DNA of 34,428 bases from an uncultured Oscillospiraceae bacterium (GTDB taxonomy: Bacteria; Bacillota; Clostridia; Oscillospirales; Oscillospiraceae): NCBI GenBank assembly GCA_947599875.1, contig CANQFV010000027.1, positions 1 to 34,428 on the forward strand. The letters are read 5' to 3'. Every line of letters begins with the position of its first letter. The first letter of the stretch is position 1. This document shows, piece by piece, positions 14,260-23,235 of this stretch. The notes under the pieces were generated by a model. It had not been told where the DNA came from and did no database searches. It saw only the letters and a program-made list of their open reading frames with translations. Made by a program: the position numbers and the translations under genes.

Positions 14260-16725
14260 ATGAAGAAACTTCTTTGGAACACGCTCTGGACCGTGGCGCC
14301 GGGTATGCCCAACCCCTTTGGCGTGATATTTGGCGACGTGGCGCCCGGAAAGCCCGTGACGCTCCCCCACGACGCGCAGATTTGCGAGGAGCGCACGCCC
14401 GACAGCCCCAGCGGAAATCAGACCGGGTATTACCCCGTGAAGTCCTATACATACGAAAAGCACTTTTTCGCGCCGGAGAGCTGGAAAAGCGAGCGTCACA
14501 TCATCGAGTTTGATGGTGTGATGGCTCAGGCGCTTGTCTATTTAAACGGCGAGCTTGTGGTATCCAACAAGTACGGCTACAACGTCTTTTTCGCGGATTT
14601 AGACCGTTTTTTGCGGTACGGTCAGGAAAACGTTCTCCAGGTCCAGACCCGCAATTTTGAAAACGCCTCCCGCTGGTACCCCGGCTCCGGCATCTACCGG
14701 GACGTATGGCTTCTGGAGGGCGGGAGGGCTCACATAGAGCCCCAGGGCGTCCGGCTGACGACGGAGGATCTTGAGGACGGTGGAGCGACAGTCGCGGCGC
14801 TCATTTCCGTAAAGAACGACGGGGCTGACGCGGCAAACACCGTCCTTCGCCTGACCCTCACTTCCCCCGACGGGCGGGAGAGCTTCTGCGAAAATGCCGT
14901 CTCACTCCTTGCCGGCGAGAAGGCGCAGGCCCATATGAGGCTCTTTGCCGAGAAAGCGGCGCTGTGGAGCCCCGACGAGCCGAATTTATATACATACGCC
15001 GCCGTGCTCACAGCCGATGGACGGGAGCTTGACCGGACGGAGGGCACCTTCGGTATCCGCACCCTGAAGCTGGACGCCCGGCACGGCCTTCGTATAAACG
15101 GGGTGGAGACAAAGCTCCGGGGCGCGTGTATCCATGCCGACCACGGTCTCACCGGCGCGGCGTCTCTGCCGGATTCGGAGGAGTTCAAGCTCGGCAGGCT
15201 CAAGGCGGCGGGCTTCAACGCCATCCGCAGCGCCCACCATCCGGCCTCTCCCGTCCTTCTGGACGCCTGCGACAGGCTGGGGTTCCTGGTGATGGACGAG
15301 CTTACGGATATGTGGGAGATGCCCAAAAATACCGCAGACTACGCCCTGGACTTCACCCGTGAGTGGCGGGAAACCATGGAGCGGATGCTGGCAAAGGACT
15401 ATAACCACCCCAGCGTGGTGCTCTACAGCCTTGGCAACGAGATTCCCGAAATCGGGCGCAGGAGCGGTGGGCGGAGAAACAGGGCGCTGGCAAACACCCT
15501 CCGCGCTCTGGATCCCACCCGCTTTATCACCTGCGGCATCAGCGGATTCTTGGCTATGACGGACAGGCTTGAGGAAATGACTGCCCAGATGGCGGACACC
15601 GAGGCCGCCCTACGCGCCGAGACAGCGTCAAACGCCGGAAGCGAGGCACTGAACGCCGCGATGGCGAAGATGGAGCAGCGCAAGCTGGACGCCTTCGCCA
15701 CAAGTACGGGGCTCAGTGAGGCCATGGAGGAGGTGTCCTGCGAGCTGGACGTGGTGGGCTATAATTACCTCACGGCCCGCCATGAATTTGAGCACACCCG
15801 TCACCCGGAGCGCGTGGTCGTGGGAAGTGAGACTTACCCCACGGATATCGCGCGGCTCTGGGGGATCGTTCGGCGCAATCATCACGTCATCGGCGACTTT
15901 ACCTGGACGGGTTACGATTACCTGGGAGAAGCCGGTATCGCCTGCTTCCACTACACCTTGGAGCGGCACGAGCAGGGCTGGTACCCGGACAGGCTAGCCT
16001 ACTGCGGCGACATAGACATCAATGGCCACCGCCGGCCCATGAGCTTCCTGCGTCAGATCGCTTACGGACGGCGTCGGGAACCTTACATCTGCGTGGAGCG
16101 GGTGGACAAATATGGCCTTCCTGACAACACCAACGATTGGAAGTATTATGACGCGATCTCCTCCTGGACCTTCCCCGGCTTAGAGCACCGGCCCACGGCG
16201 GCGCACGTCTTTTCCGTCTCGGAGGAGGTGGAGCTTCTTTTAAACGGCGTCTCACTGGGCCGGAAGCCCGCCGGGGAGGCCGCCGGCTTTGATGTCTCAT
16301 TCCCCCTCTGCTACGTCCCCGGCGAGCTCACCGCCGTGGGGTACACGAACGGCGCGGAGGACGGACGCTTCACCCTGAAAACCGCTGGAAGTCCATGTCA
16401 AATGCGTGTCACGACAGATAAGACCGCCCTCTCCGCCGATGGCAGGAGCGCGGCATACTTAACAGTGGATCTGACGGACGAAAACGGGACGCTCAGCCCC
16501 TTTGAACCGAAGGAAGTGACCGTCACGGTGAGCGGCGCGGCGTCCCTGGCGGGTCTTGGCTCCGCCGATCCCCAGGCAGAGGGTTCCTACCAGCAAAACA
16601 CTTGGAAAACCTATGACGGGCGCGTTTTGGCCGTCATTCGCGCCGGGATCGAGTCCGGGCCTGTCCTGGTCAAGATCTCAGCGGAAGACTGCGGTCAGCG
16701 GGAAATCAAGCTATCGTGCCAATGA
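14260..16725 (+). CDS. Glycoside hydrolase family 2 (beta-galactosidase-like)
   Basis: An 821-residue intracellular GH2 enzyme. The jelly-roll domain (about 1-155) has LPHDAQI, YYPVKSYTYEKHF and SRWYPGSGIYRDVWL. An Ig-like domain (about 160-265) and a TIM barrel (about 270-600) with GACIHADHGL and SAHHPASPVLLDACDRLGFLVMDE follow. The acid/base is E394 in YSLGNEIPE and the nucleophile E524 in VVGSETYP. The barrel contains an unusual, Ala/Glu-rich insert (about 430-490) that is predicted helical, between the acid/base and the nucleophile. C-terminal DUF4982-like and Big-type Ig domains (about 620-821) complete a long GH2. The gene is co-directional with its neighbours, 33 bases after GH5 and 17 before GH3. 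It is not closely alike to the GH2 at 148-2418. The substrate is unknown. Confidence 0.9.
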   Translation: MKKLLWNTLWTVAPGMPNPFGVIFGDVAPGKPVTLPHDAQICEERTPDSPSGNQTGYYPVKSYTYEKHFFAPESWKSERHIIEFDGVMAQALVYLNGELVVSNKYGYNVFFADLDRFLRYGQENVLQVQTRNFENASRWYPGSGIYRDVWLLEGGRAHIEPQGVRLTTEDLEDGGATVAALISVKNDGADAANTVLRLTLTSPDGRESFCENAVSLLAGEKAQAHMRLFAEKAALWSPDEPNLYTYAAVLTADGRELDRTEGTFGIRTLKLDARHGLRINGVETKLRGACIHADHGLTGAASLPDSEEFKLGRLKAAGFNAIRSAHHPASPVLLDACDRLGFLVMDELTDMWEMPKNTADYALDFTREWRETMERMLAKDYNHPSVVLYSLGNEIPEIGRRSGGRRNRALANTLRALDPTRFITCGISGFLAMTDRLEEMTAQMADTEAALRAETASNAGSEALNAAMAKMEQRKLDAFATSTGLSEAMEEVSCELDVVGYNYLTARHEFEHTRHPERVVVGSETYPTDIARLWGIVRRNHHVIGDFTWTGYDYLGEAGIACFHYTLERHEQGWYPDRLAYCGDIDINGHRRPMSFLRQIAYGRRREPYICVERVDKYGLPDNTNDWKYYDAISSWTFPGLEHRPTAAHVFSVSEEVELLLNGVSLGRKPAGEAAGFDVSFPLCYVPGELTAVGYTNGAEDGRFTLKTAGSPCQMRVTTDKTALSADGRSAAYLTVDLTDENGTLSPFEPKEVTVTVSGAASLAGLGSADPQAEGSYQQNTWKTYDGRVLAVIRAGIESGPVLVKISAEDCGQREIKLSCQ

Positions 16726-16742
16726 ACGTGGAGGCAGGTTTT

Positions 16743-17981
16743 ATGAGCAGCAACGATCTCCCCAGGCTTACCTGGGATATGTCCCAACCGTTCCTCTATG
16801 ATTTCAACGACCCGGACAGTCAATTTGTGATGTTTGACCGCCGTCTGGATGGCTGCGCTGTACTGTCCTTTTCAAAACCCATGTGTGAAGAGAGCGGCTT
16901 CGCCACAGCTTCAGGCCGCCTTGTCCCCGCTCGTGTATGCTCCTTCACCGTGGATGGCAAACCCATGTGCTGGCTGGCCCTCCGGCTTTCCGGTTTGCTC
17001 TGTGAGTACGGACAGACAGCAGAAATTCAAATAAGCGGGTATCAGGACACCGAGGGCAACGTCATGGAGCCGGTCACGCTGACGGTCAAAGCCAGGGAGA
17101 AGGCCGCTCCCCTGCCCCGGTATGCCGAGCATGAGAAGATCGCCTTGGAGGCGGCAAGGGACGGTATCGTTCTTATGAAAAACGAGCGGGACGCCCTGCC
17201 CTTACGTCCGGGTACGGTGAATCTTTTTGGGAGCGGTATGTACGCATTCCGCCTCTCGGCAGTGGGGGCCGGGAAGATCACGCCCCGCTATGCCGTGGGT
17301 CTCATGGAGGCGGCGCGGGGTGAGAGCGCATATACGCTCAATGAGGAGCTTTGCGAATATTTCCGATGGACGGACGCCGTCCCCCCGGCGCAGCTTTTGG
17401 TGCGTGCGCGGGAGCGCTCCGACACCGCCATTTTGGTGCTCTCCCGTCCCTCCGGGGAGAATACGGACAATTCCACCTGCCCCGGGCAGGCCCGTCTCAC
17501 CCCGGAGGAGGAAGCGTTGCTAACGGCGGCGCGGCAGGGCTTTGAAAAGCTCGTTGTCATTCTCAACGTGGGCTATCCCATGGAGCTTGATTCTGTGGAA
17601 AAATACAGCGTGGACGCCCTTCTCTACTGCGGCTTTGGCGGTATGCTGGGCGGCATGGCGCTGATGGACGTCCTCACCGGGCGCGTAAATCCCTCCGGGC
17701 GGCTCACGGACACCTGGCCTGTCAGATATACCGATAATCCCGTCTCCCGCAATTTTTTGAGGCTGGCAGTGGGCGTCCGCGTATTCCCTCCGACAGTGCG
17801 GTATGGCTCAACACCGTCTATGAAGAAGATATTTATGTGGGGTACCGGTATTTTGAGACCTTTCCCGAAGCTCAGAAAGGCGGCTACCCCTTTGGCCACG
17901 GCCTTTCCTACACGCGCTTTGAGCGGAAATGCGAGGAGCTGGCCTTTGACGGGAATACGCTGCGTCTTTGCGTTTCGGTGA
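16743..17981 (+). CDS. Circularly permuted GH3 beta-glucosidase, 5' fragment (frameshifted)
   Basis: This frame starts at ATG 16743, eight bases after GGAGG, and encodes an N-terminal extension, then the GH3 alpha/beta sandwich domain (HEKIALEAARDGIVLMKNERDALPLRPG, LVILNVGYPMEL, ALLYCGFGGMLGGMALMDVLTGRVNPSGRLTDTWP). After the T6 run at 17753-17758 the reading becomes meaningless (Arg/Pro/Lys-rich) until the stop at 17981. The remainder of the enzyme continues in the -1 frame. One extra T (T7) would fuse the frames. The run, read T-TTT-TTG, also fits a -1 slippery heptamer, so both a mutation/assembly indel and programmed slippage must be considered. As written, the product lacks the TIM barrel and its nucleophile and would be inactive. 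Confidence 0.8.
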   Translation: MSSNDLPRLTWDMSQPFLYDFNDPDSQFVMFDRRLDGCAVLSFSKPMCEESGFATASGRLVPARVCSFTVDGKPMCWLALRLSGLLCEYGQTAEIQISGYQDTEGNVMEPVTLTVKAREKAAPLPRYAEHEKIALEAARDGIVLMKNERDALPLRPGTVNLFGSGMYAFRLSAVGAGKITPRYAVGLMEAARGESAYTLNEELCEYFRWTDAVPPAQLLVRARERSDTAILVLSRPSGENTDNSTCPGQARLTPEEEALLTAARQGFEKLVVILNVGYPMELDSVEKYSVDALLYCGFGGMLGGMALMDVLTGRVNPSGRLTDTWPVRYTDNPVSRNFLRLAVGVRVFPPTVRYGSTPSMKKIFMWGTGILRPFPKLRKAATPLATAFPTRALSGNARSWPLTGIRCVFAFR

Positions 17982-19381
17982 CCAATGCGGGGAAGGTTCC
18001 CGGACGCGAGGTGTTAGAGCTTTACCTTTCCAAGCCAAACGGGGTGCTGGAACAGCCGGCCAGGGAGCTGGCGGCGTTTGAAAAAACACAGCTTCTATCC
18101 CCTGGCAGAAGCGTTTATATTTCCCTGGCCGTCCCCCTCTCCCACATGGCGAGCTTTGACGAGGCACGGAGCGCCTTTGTGGTCTGCGGCGGGGAGTACG
18201 GGGTCTACCTGGGCGGATCGGTGCGGGAGGCGGTGAGGATCGGGAGCTTTACCGTCCCCACGGATATAACTGTCCGGGAGGTAAAGGCGCGAATGTATCC
18301 GAATATACCCTTTACGCGCCTATCCCGACGCGACGCGGCAAACACATACCCCACCGGTAAACTCTCCGGCGTTGCGGAAAACGTTCACGAGTTAATGCCA
18401 AAGCGGCGGGAGGCGGAGCGCTTTTCCCACCCCGTTCTTCCAAGGTCGGGGAAAAGATTGACCTTTGCGGATGTGCTGGCGAATGAGAGCCTTTTGCCGG
18501 AATTTGTGGCCGGTATGGACGTCCATACGCTGGCGAGGCTCGCGATCTGCGCCGGTCATGGCTGGCGCGTGGAGGCCCGGGGCGAGGCGGGGAGGCTCTA
18601 TCGGGCAGACGGGCTTGACCTTCCCGAGATGATCGTCGCCGACGGCAATAGCGGCGTCAATCTAAAGGAGGGCAACATCGGGATGCCCTCCGGCGTGACG
18701 TTGGCATCCTCCTTTGACAAAAAGCTCATGGAAAAGGTGGGCCGCGTCATCGGCGAGGAAGCACGGGAGCTTGGGGTGCAGCTCATTTTGGCCCCCGGCA
18801 TGAACCTCCACCGAAACCCCCTCTGCGGGCGTCACCCGGAGTATTTCTCAGAGGACCCGTATCTTGCCGGCGTCATGGCGGGCTCCTTTTGCCGTGGGCT
18901 CGAGAGCGCCGAGGTGGGCGGATGCTATAAGCATTTTCTCGCCAACAACGCCGAGACAGGGCGCAAGCGCAATCAAAGCGTCCTCTCTATTCGCGCCATC
19001 CGCGAGCTCTATTTCCGCGCCTTTGAATACGCCCTGGAAATTCACGAGCCCGTCAGTGTGATGACAAGCTACAATGCCGTAAACGGGCTTTTTACCTCCT
19101 GCGACCCGGAGCTCATAGAGGGCCTGCTCTTTGACGAGTGCGGCTTTGAGGGCTTCGTCATGACCGACTGGAACAGCTACGACTCGGCAGATATGGCGGA
19201 GATGGCCGCCGCCGGAAACTCATGGATCACCCCCGGAAGTGAGAACGATACATACGTCAGGGAAATCGAGGCGGCGGTCAGGGACTTAAGGCTTCCCCTG
19301 GGACAGCTTCAGGAGAATGTCCTTCGCCTCATGCGGGGGCTTATTAAGTTTGAGAGGTTGAGGCAAAATGCGTCAGTATGA
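17837..19381 (+). CDS. Circularly permuted GH3 beta-glucosidase, 3' fragment (frameshifted)
   Basis: The conserved reading in this frame extends back to 17759; GTG 17837 is only the first possible start and has no ribosome site. It encodes the end of the sandwich domain (YEEDIYVGYRYFETFPEA, YPFGHGLSYTRF), a fibronectin-III-like domain (about 17940-18280), then the GH3 TIM barrel: LDLPEMIVADGNSGVN, GVQLILAPGMNLHRNPLCGRHPEYFSEDP, CYKHFLANNAE, and the nucleophile Asp (codon 19166-19168) in FVMTDWNSYD. The sandwich-before-barrel order is the permuted GH3 type reported from Ruminococcus and Butyrivibrio. The 3' end overlaps the next gene by 14 bases. With the 5' fragment, the whole would be about 879 residues. 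Confidence 0.8.
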   Translation: MGYRYFETFPEAQKGGYPFGHGLSYTRFERKCEELAFDGNTLRLCVSVTNAGKVPGREVLELYLSKPNGVLEQPARELAAFEKTQLLSPGRSVYISLAVPLSHMASFDEARSAFVVCGGEYGVYLGGSVREAVRIGSFTVPTDITVREVKARMYPNIPFTRLSRRDAANTYPTGKLSGVAENVHELMPKRREAERFSHPVLPRSGKRLTFADVLANESLLPEFVAGMDVHTLARLAICAGHGWRVEARGEAGRLYRADGLDLPEMIVADGNSGVNLKEGNIGMPSGVTLASSFDKKLMEKVGRVIGEEARELGVQLILAPGMNLHRNPLCGRHPEYFSEDPYLAGVMAGSFCRGLESAEVGGCYKHFLANNAETGRKRNQSVLSIRAIRELYFRAFEYALEIHEPVSVMTSYNAVNGLFTSCDPELIEGLLFDECGFEGFVMTDWNSYDSADMAEMAAAGNSWITPGSENDTYVREIEAAVRDLRLPLGQLQENVLRLMRGLIKFERLRQNASV

Positions 19382-20663
19382 GATGGCACGGTGGAGCCAC
19401 GGGCCCGTCCGCGCCGACGGAACGCACTTTCGGTATGAGGACGGGACCCCGTATTACCCCTTTGGCACCACCGTGTATGCCTTGATACACCAGCCAAAGG
19501 AGCTTGTGGACAAAACAATGGAGACGCTTCGCGCCTCGCCATTCAATAAGCTGCGGCTATGCGTGTTTCCAAAGGACTTTCCGTACAACAAAAATGAGCC
19601 GCCCCTTTTCCCCTTCGAGCGGTCAGCCGACGGCTGGGATATGGAAAGGCCGTGTCTCCCCTTTTGGGATGAGTTAGGCAGACGGATCGCCGGGCTGGGG
19701 GAAATGGGCATCGAGGCAGACGTCATTCTCCTGCACCCCTACGACCGCTGGGGGTTTGCCCATCTTTCCGTTCCCGACGTGGTGAAATATCTCAGGTACG
19801 CCGTCAAGCGCCTTTGCGTCTTTCCCAACGTCTGGTGGAGCCTTGCCAATGAGTATGACATCATGGAATATACCATGGACGACTGGCGGCTCTTCGCGAA
19901 AACAGTCTCGGAGGCGGATCCATACGGGCATCTCCTCAGCAATCACAACATGGTGATCCCCTGGGATTTCGCAGAGCCTCGCACCACCCATATCTGTCTC
20001 CAGCTCAAGGAAGTGGACGAGGTAAGCCGAGTCATTCGGGAATTTGGCAAACCCCTGATGGTGGACGAGTGCCGGTATGAGGGAAACATCCCCTGGGAGT
20101 GGGGAAATGTTTCAGGCCGGGAGCTGACGGACAGGTTTTGGAAAATCGTCTGCCAGGGCGGATACGCCAGCCACGGCGAGACGTTCCTCGACCCGGAGGA
20201 CGTCCTGTGGTGGAGCAAGGGCGGTGAGCTCCACGGCGAAAGTCCCGCGAGGATAGGCTTTTTAAGGAAGCTCGTGGAGGGGCTGCCCGGACCGCTCACC
20301 TACGGGGGCACAGATTTTTCAGATGCCGAGCTTTTGGATATTCTCGCCGCCCCACAGGACTATTTTCACAACGAAGCCTTTGGCAATCTGGCAGGAAAAA
20401 TGACTCTGTCACAGCTCCGCAGGATGCTTCTGGACGGGCGGGAATTTCGTGGCGTTTGCGGCGATGATGCGATCCTTGTCTATTTTTCCCGTTCCTGCCC
20501 CGGCATATATGAGTTTTCCTTACCGGCTGAAAACACATACCGCATTGAGCTGATCGACGCCTGGAATATGTGGCGAGAGTCCCTTTTCTCAGGTGTCAGT
20601 GGGAAAGTCATCTGTCCTCTCCCTAGCAGAGAATATATGGCCCTGCTTGCCACAAAAGAGTAA
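19368..20663 (+). CDS. Apiosidase-like TIM-barrel glycosidase (DUF4038/DUF5605)
   Basis: A 431-residue protein of the DUF4038 apiosidase-like barrel group with a C-terminal DUF5605-type beta domain (about 340-431, IYEFSLPAENTYRIELIDAWNM). The opening G-T-H-F-R-Y-E-D-G-T-P-Y-Y-P-F-G-T-T-V-Y is typical. NKLRLCVFPKDFPYNKNEP, VILLHPYD, the likely acid/base E162 in WWSLANEYD and the likely nucleophile E234 in LMVDECRYEG show clan A chemistry. There is no signal peptide. It overlaps the GH3 gene by 14 bases and is the last gene of the plus-strand run before a terminator. GH140 apiosidases belong to the same barrel group, but many DUF4038 members are uncharacterised, so the substrate is open. Confidence 0.78.
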   Translation: MRQYEMARWSHGPVRADGTHFRYEDGTPYYPFGTTVYALIHQPKELVDKTMETLRASPFNKLRLCVFPKDFPYNKNEPPLFPFERSADGWDMERPCLPFWDELGRRIAGLGEMGIEADVILLHPYDRWGFAHLSVPDVVKYLRYAVKRLCVFPNVWWSLANEYDIMEYTMDDWRLFAKTVSEADPYGHLLSNHNMVIPWDFAEPRTTHICLQLKEVDEVSRVIREFGKPLMVDECRYEGNIPWEWGNVSGRELTDRFWKIVCQGGYASHGETFLDPEDVLWWSKGGELHGESPARIGFLRKLVEGLPGPLTYGGTDFSDAELLDILAAPQDYFHNEAFGNLAGKMTLSQLRRMLLDGREFRGVCGDDAILVYFSRSCPGIYEFSLPAENTYRIELIDAWNMWRESLFSGVSGKVICPLPSREYMALLATKE

Positions 20664-20668
20664 AATTT

Positions 20669-20705
20669 CGGCCCCCAACGTTTACCGTTGAGGGCCGTAT
20701 TTTTT
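20669..20705. terminator. Bidirectional terminator between convergent genes
   Basis: CGGCCCCCAACG (20669-20680) pairs with CGTTGAGGGCCG (20686-20697) with one mismatch and a 5-base loop. A T-run (20700-20705) follows on the plus strand and an A-rich stretch (TAAAATTT) precedes it, which serves the minus-strand GH3 gene. Confidence 0.85.
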
Positions 20706-20710
20706 ATGGT

Positions 20711-23116
20711 TCAATCTATTTTCAAGATAAGCTCCAAAACCCGTTTGGCGCAGACCGTCAGATCCTCACGCTTCACGAGGCCAAGCTTCATGGCCTCACG
20801 GACACGCTCCGGCCAGCCTGTGGCCATTTTCAGGTCGTTCCCCGCCAGGATCTCCTTATAATGCTCGCCCCGGTTCCACCAGTCGGTCATGACAAGCCCC
20901 TCATAGCCCCAGTCGATACGCAGGATATCCGTGAGAAGCTCCCGGCTCTCGCTGGCGCGCCGGCCGTTGATGATGTTGTAGGAGCTCATGACGGCCCAGG
21001 GTTCGGCCTCCTTGACGATGATCTCAAACTGTTTAAGGTAGAGCTCCCGGAGGGCCCGTTGGCTCAGACGGGAGTCTGAATTTTTTCGGTTTGTCTCCTT
21101 GTTGTTGCAGGCAAAGTGTTTCACCGTGGCTGCCACGTTCTGAGACTGTATTCCCCGGACCATGGAGGCCGCCAGCTTCCCGCACAAGAGAGGATCCTCG
21201 GACCAGTACTCAAAATTCCGCCCGCACAGGGGGCTTCTGTGGAGGTTCACCGCCGGGGCCAGCCAGACGGAGATGTTGTTCTCCTTCACCTCCGCGGCGG
21301 CCGCCGCGCCCACGGCACATGTAAGCTCCCCGTCCCAGCTGGCGGCCAAAAGCGTGGCGCACGGCCAGGCCGTGGCGGTAAGCCCCGTCTCCGGCTGGAG
21401 CCTCAGACCCGCTGGGCCGTCGGCGGTGGTAAGTGTGGGGACGCCGTACTCCGGGAGGTTCCCCATGCCGAAGGTGTTGGACACGGAGACATTGGGCTGA
21501 CCGCCCAGAAGATGGAGAAGGTCGTCGTCTGATAGCTGCGCGATAAATTCATCAAGAGTTATCTTCCCCTCCGCCGCGTCGAAAAGGGGCTTCCCCTCAA
21601 AGGGCTTGAAGAGCATGTACTTCTCCCTGCCCCGCGCGGCAGGGGCGACAGCCTCTTCGGAACCATTGGGCATCCGCTCCAGGGCATCCTCGTTGGGGTC
21701 GTGATCTAAGCCCTTGGGGACCGGCTCATAGGTACCGTCCGCCTGAAGACGTTTAGAAAGCCTGGAGGGGGCCAGGGCGTCGGAGACGCGCTGCGTTACG
21801 CGAGTCTCCGCAAGCTCATAGACATAAGCGAGCTTTTGGGCGTCCCGGACGGAAGTGCCCAGGTAGAATTGATATCTGCCCTTATCCATAAACCACGCCG
21901 AGCGCTCCACGGCCCCCGTATCGTCAAAGGACGCCATATCAGTGACCGAAAAACGGAGGATCAGCGTTTCGCTCTCCCCCGGAGGCAGGAGCTTCGTCTT
22001 TTGAAAGGCCGCCAGAACGCGACTGGGCTTTTGGATAAGGCCCTGGGGGGCCTCAAAGTACAGCTCCGCCACCTCCCGTCCGGGGCGTGAGCCGGTGTTG
22101 GTCACCCGCACTTTGACCTGGATCTCCCCGCTTTTCTCCCCGGCGGAGACGGGGGTAAGCGTAAAGGTCGTGTAGCTGAGTCCAAAGCCAAAGGGGTATA
22201 CCACCCGCTCCCTGGCGCCGGGGATCGTCTCGAAATACCGATAGCCCATATAGATGTCCTCGGTGTAGTCCACATACCAGGGGGAGTCATGAAAACACTC
22301 CGTGGAGGGATAATCGCCCAGATCCCGCGCCAGCGTGTCAGGGAGCTTGCCGGAGGGGTTGTCAAGACCAAACAGCAGCTCCGCCGCGGCATCCCCGCCC
22401 TCCATACCGCCCTGGTATGCGAGAAGCAGCGAGGAGATTCGCTCATCGTCGGCAAAGAGGCTCACATCCATGCCGCCGCCCACATTGAGTACCACTGCTA
22501 CCTTTGGAAAACTCTCGCAGACGCGCCTGATCAGCGCCTTTTCCGCATCGCTCAGATACCAGTCGGAGCCTCCGAAGAGCCGCCCCGCTCGTTTGGGCAT
22601 GGCGTTCTCGTCCTCCCAGGGATTCTGCGGATCTACAAATCTCACATCGGATCGGTCCCAGCCCTCGCCTGAGAAGCGGGAGAGGACGATGACGGCGGTA
22701 TCCGCATACGCGCGGGCAGAGGCAAGAAGCCTCTCCGGGAGCTCCGGCTCCACCATCATACCGGGGACGGTGCCGTTTTGATATTCCCTGGAGACATAGT
22801 CCCTGTAGAAGTCGCAAAGGGGTGTAAAAACCGGGACGTCCATCGCCGCCATTCCGTCCAGAAGCGTGTGAACATAGGCCACGGTCACGTCGCCGCTGCC
22901 TCCCCCGCCCTTGACGTAATCGGCGCACCCCTTGCCGAAGACCGCCACTTGCGTGGAGGGGTCTAACGGCAGAAGTCCATTTTCATTTTTCAGAAGAACC
23001 GCTCCCTCCCGCGCGGCACGGCGGGATAAGGCGATATGCTCTTTGGAGGCGGTGACAAAGCCGGAGGGATCCAGCGGCAGATTGGGCTGATAAATGGCTC
23101 TTGTCCATTTTTTCAT
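20711..23116 (-). CDS. Circularly permuted GH3 beta-glucosidase/beta-xylosidase
   Basis: An 801-residue intact GH3 enzyme in permuted order: alpha/beta sandwich first (about 25-310: HIALSRRAAREGAVLLKNENGLLPLD, AVVLNVGGGMDVS, LLAYQGGMEGGDAAAELLFGLDNPSGKLPDT), a fibronectin-III-like domain (about 320-460), a linker, then the TIM barrel (about 500-800) with VPTLTTADGPAGLR, VWLAPAVNLHRSPLCGRNFEYWSEDP, VKHFACNNKE and the nucleophile D745 in LVMTDWW. No signal peptide. It has the same architecture as the frameshifted gene at 16743-19381, but the two differ widely in sequence, so they are not a recent tandem duplication. The start ATG 23116 follows AAGGAG. It is likely to remove terminal glucose or xylose from imported oligosaccharides. 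Confidence 0.93.
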   Translation of the reverse strand: MKKWTRAIYQPNLPLDPSGFVTASKEHIALSRRAAREGAVLLKNENGLLPLDPSTQVAVFGKGCADYVKGGGGSGDVTVAYVHTLLDGMAAMDVPVFTPLCDFYRDYVSREYQNGTVPGMMVEPELPERLLASARAYADTAVIVLSRFSGEGWDRSDVRFVDPQNPWEDENAMPKRAGRLFGGSDWYLSDAEKALIRRVCESFPKVAVVLNVGGGMDVSLFADDERISSLLLAYQGGMEGGDAAAELLFGLDNPSGKLPDTLARDLGDYPSTECFHDSPWYVDYTEDIYMGYRYFETIPGARERVVYPFGFGLSYTTFTLTPVSAGEKSGEIQVKVRVTNTGSRPGREVAELYFEAPQGLIQKPSRVLAAFQKTKLLPPGESETLILRFSVTDMASFDDTGAVERSAWFMDKGRYQFYLGTSVRDAQKLAYVYELAETRVTQRVSDALAPSRLSKRLQADGTYEPVPKGLDHDPNEDALERMPNGSEEAVAPAARGREKYMLFKPFEGKPLFDAAEGKITLDEFIAQLSDDDLLHLLGGQPNVSVSNTFGMGNLPEYGVPTLTTADGPAGLRLQPETGLTATAWPCATLLAASWDGELTCAVGAAAAAEVKENNISVWLAPAVNLHRSPLCGRNFEYWSEDPLLCGKLAASMVRGIQSQNVAATVKHFACNNKETNRKNSDSRLSQRALRELYLKQFEIIVKEAEPWAVMSSYNIINGRRASESRELLTDILRIDWGYEGLVMTDWWNRGEHYKEILAGNDLKMATGWPERVREAMKLGLVKREDLTVCAKRVLELILKID

Positions 23117-23145
23117 GTGAAGGACTCCTTTCCGGGATTTGATAC

Positions 23146-23151
23146 ATTATA
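23146..23151 (-). promoter_or_regulatory. -10 element of the minus-strand GH3 gene
   Basis: TATAAT on the minus strand 30 bases upstream of ATG 23116. The -35 position is poor (TTTTCT) and lies inside the upstream terminator, so a regulator may be required or transcription may partly read through from the transporter operon. Confidence 0.4.
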
Positions 23152-23170
23152 CACCCATTCTCCCTTTAAG

Positions 23171-23205
23171 AAAAGACGCCGCCTGAAGTGAGACGGCGTC
23201 TTTTT
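23171..23205 (-). terminator. Terminator of the ABC transporter operon
   Basis: GACGCCG (23175-23181) pairs with CGGCGTC (23194-23200); flanking AAAA and TTTTT extend the stem and give a T-run on either strand. It lies 30 bases after the stop of the solute-binding gene on the minus strand. Confidence 0.8.
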
Positions 23206-23235
23206 GGGGAGGGGCTGAAGACTCAAGGTCTACGG

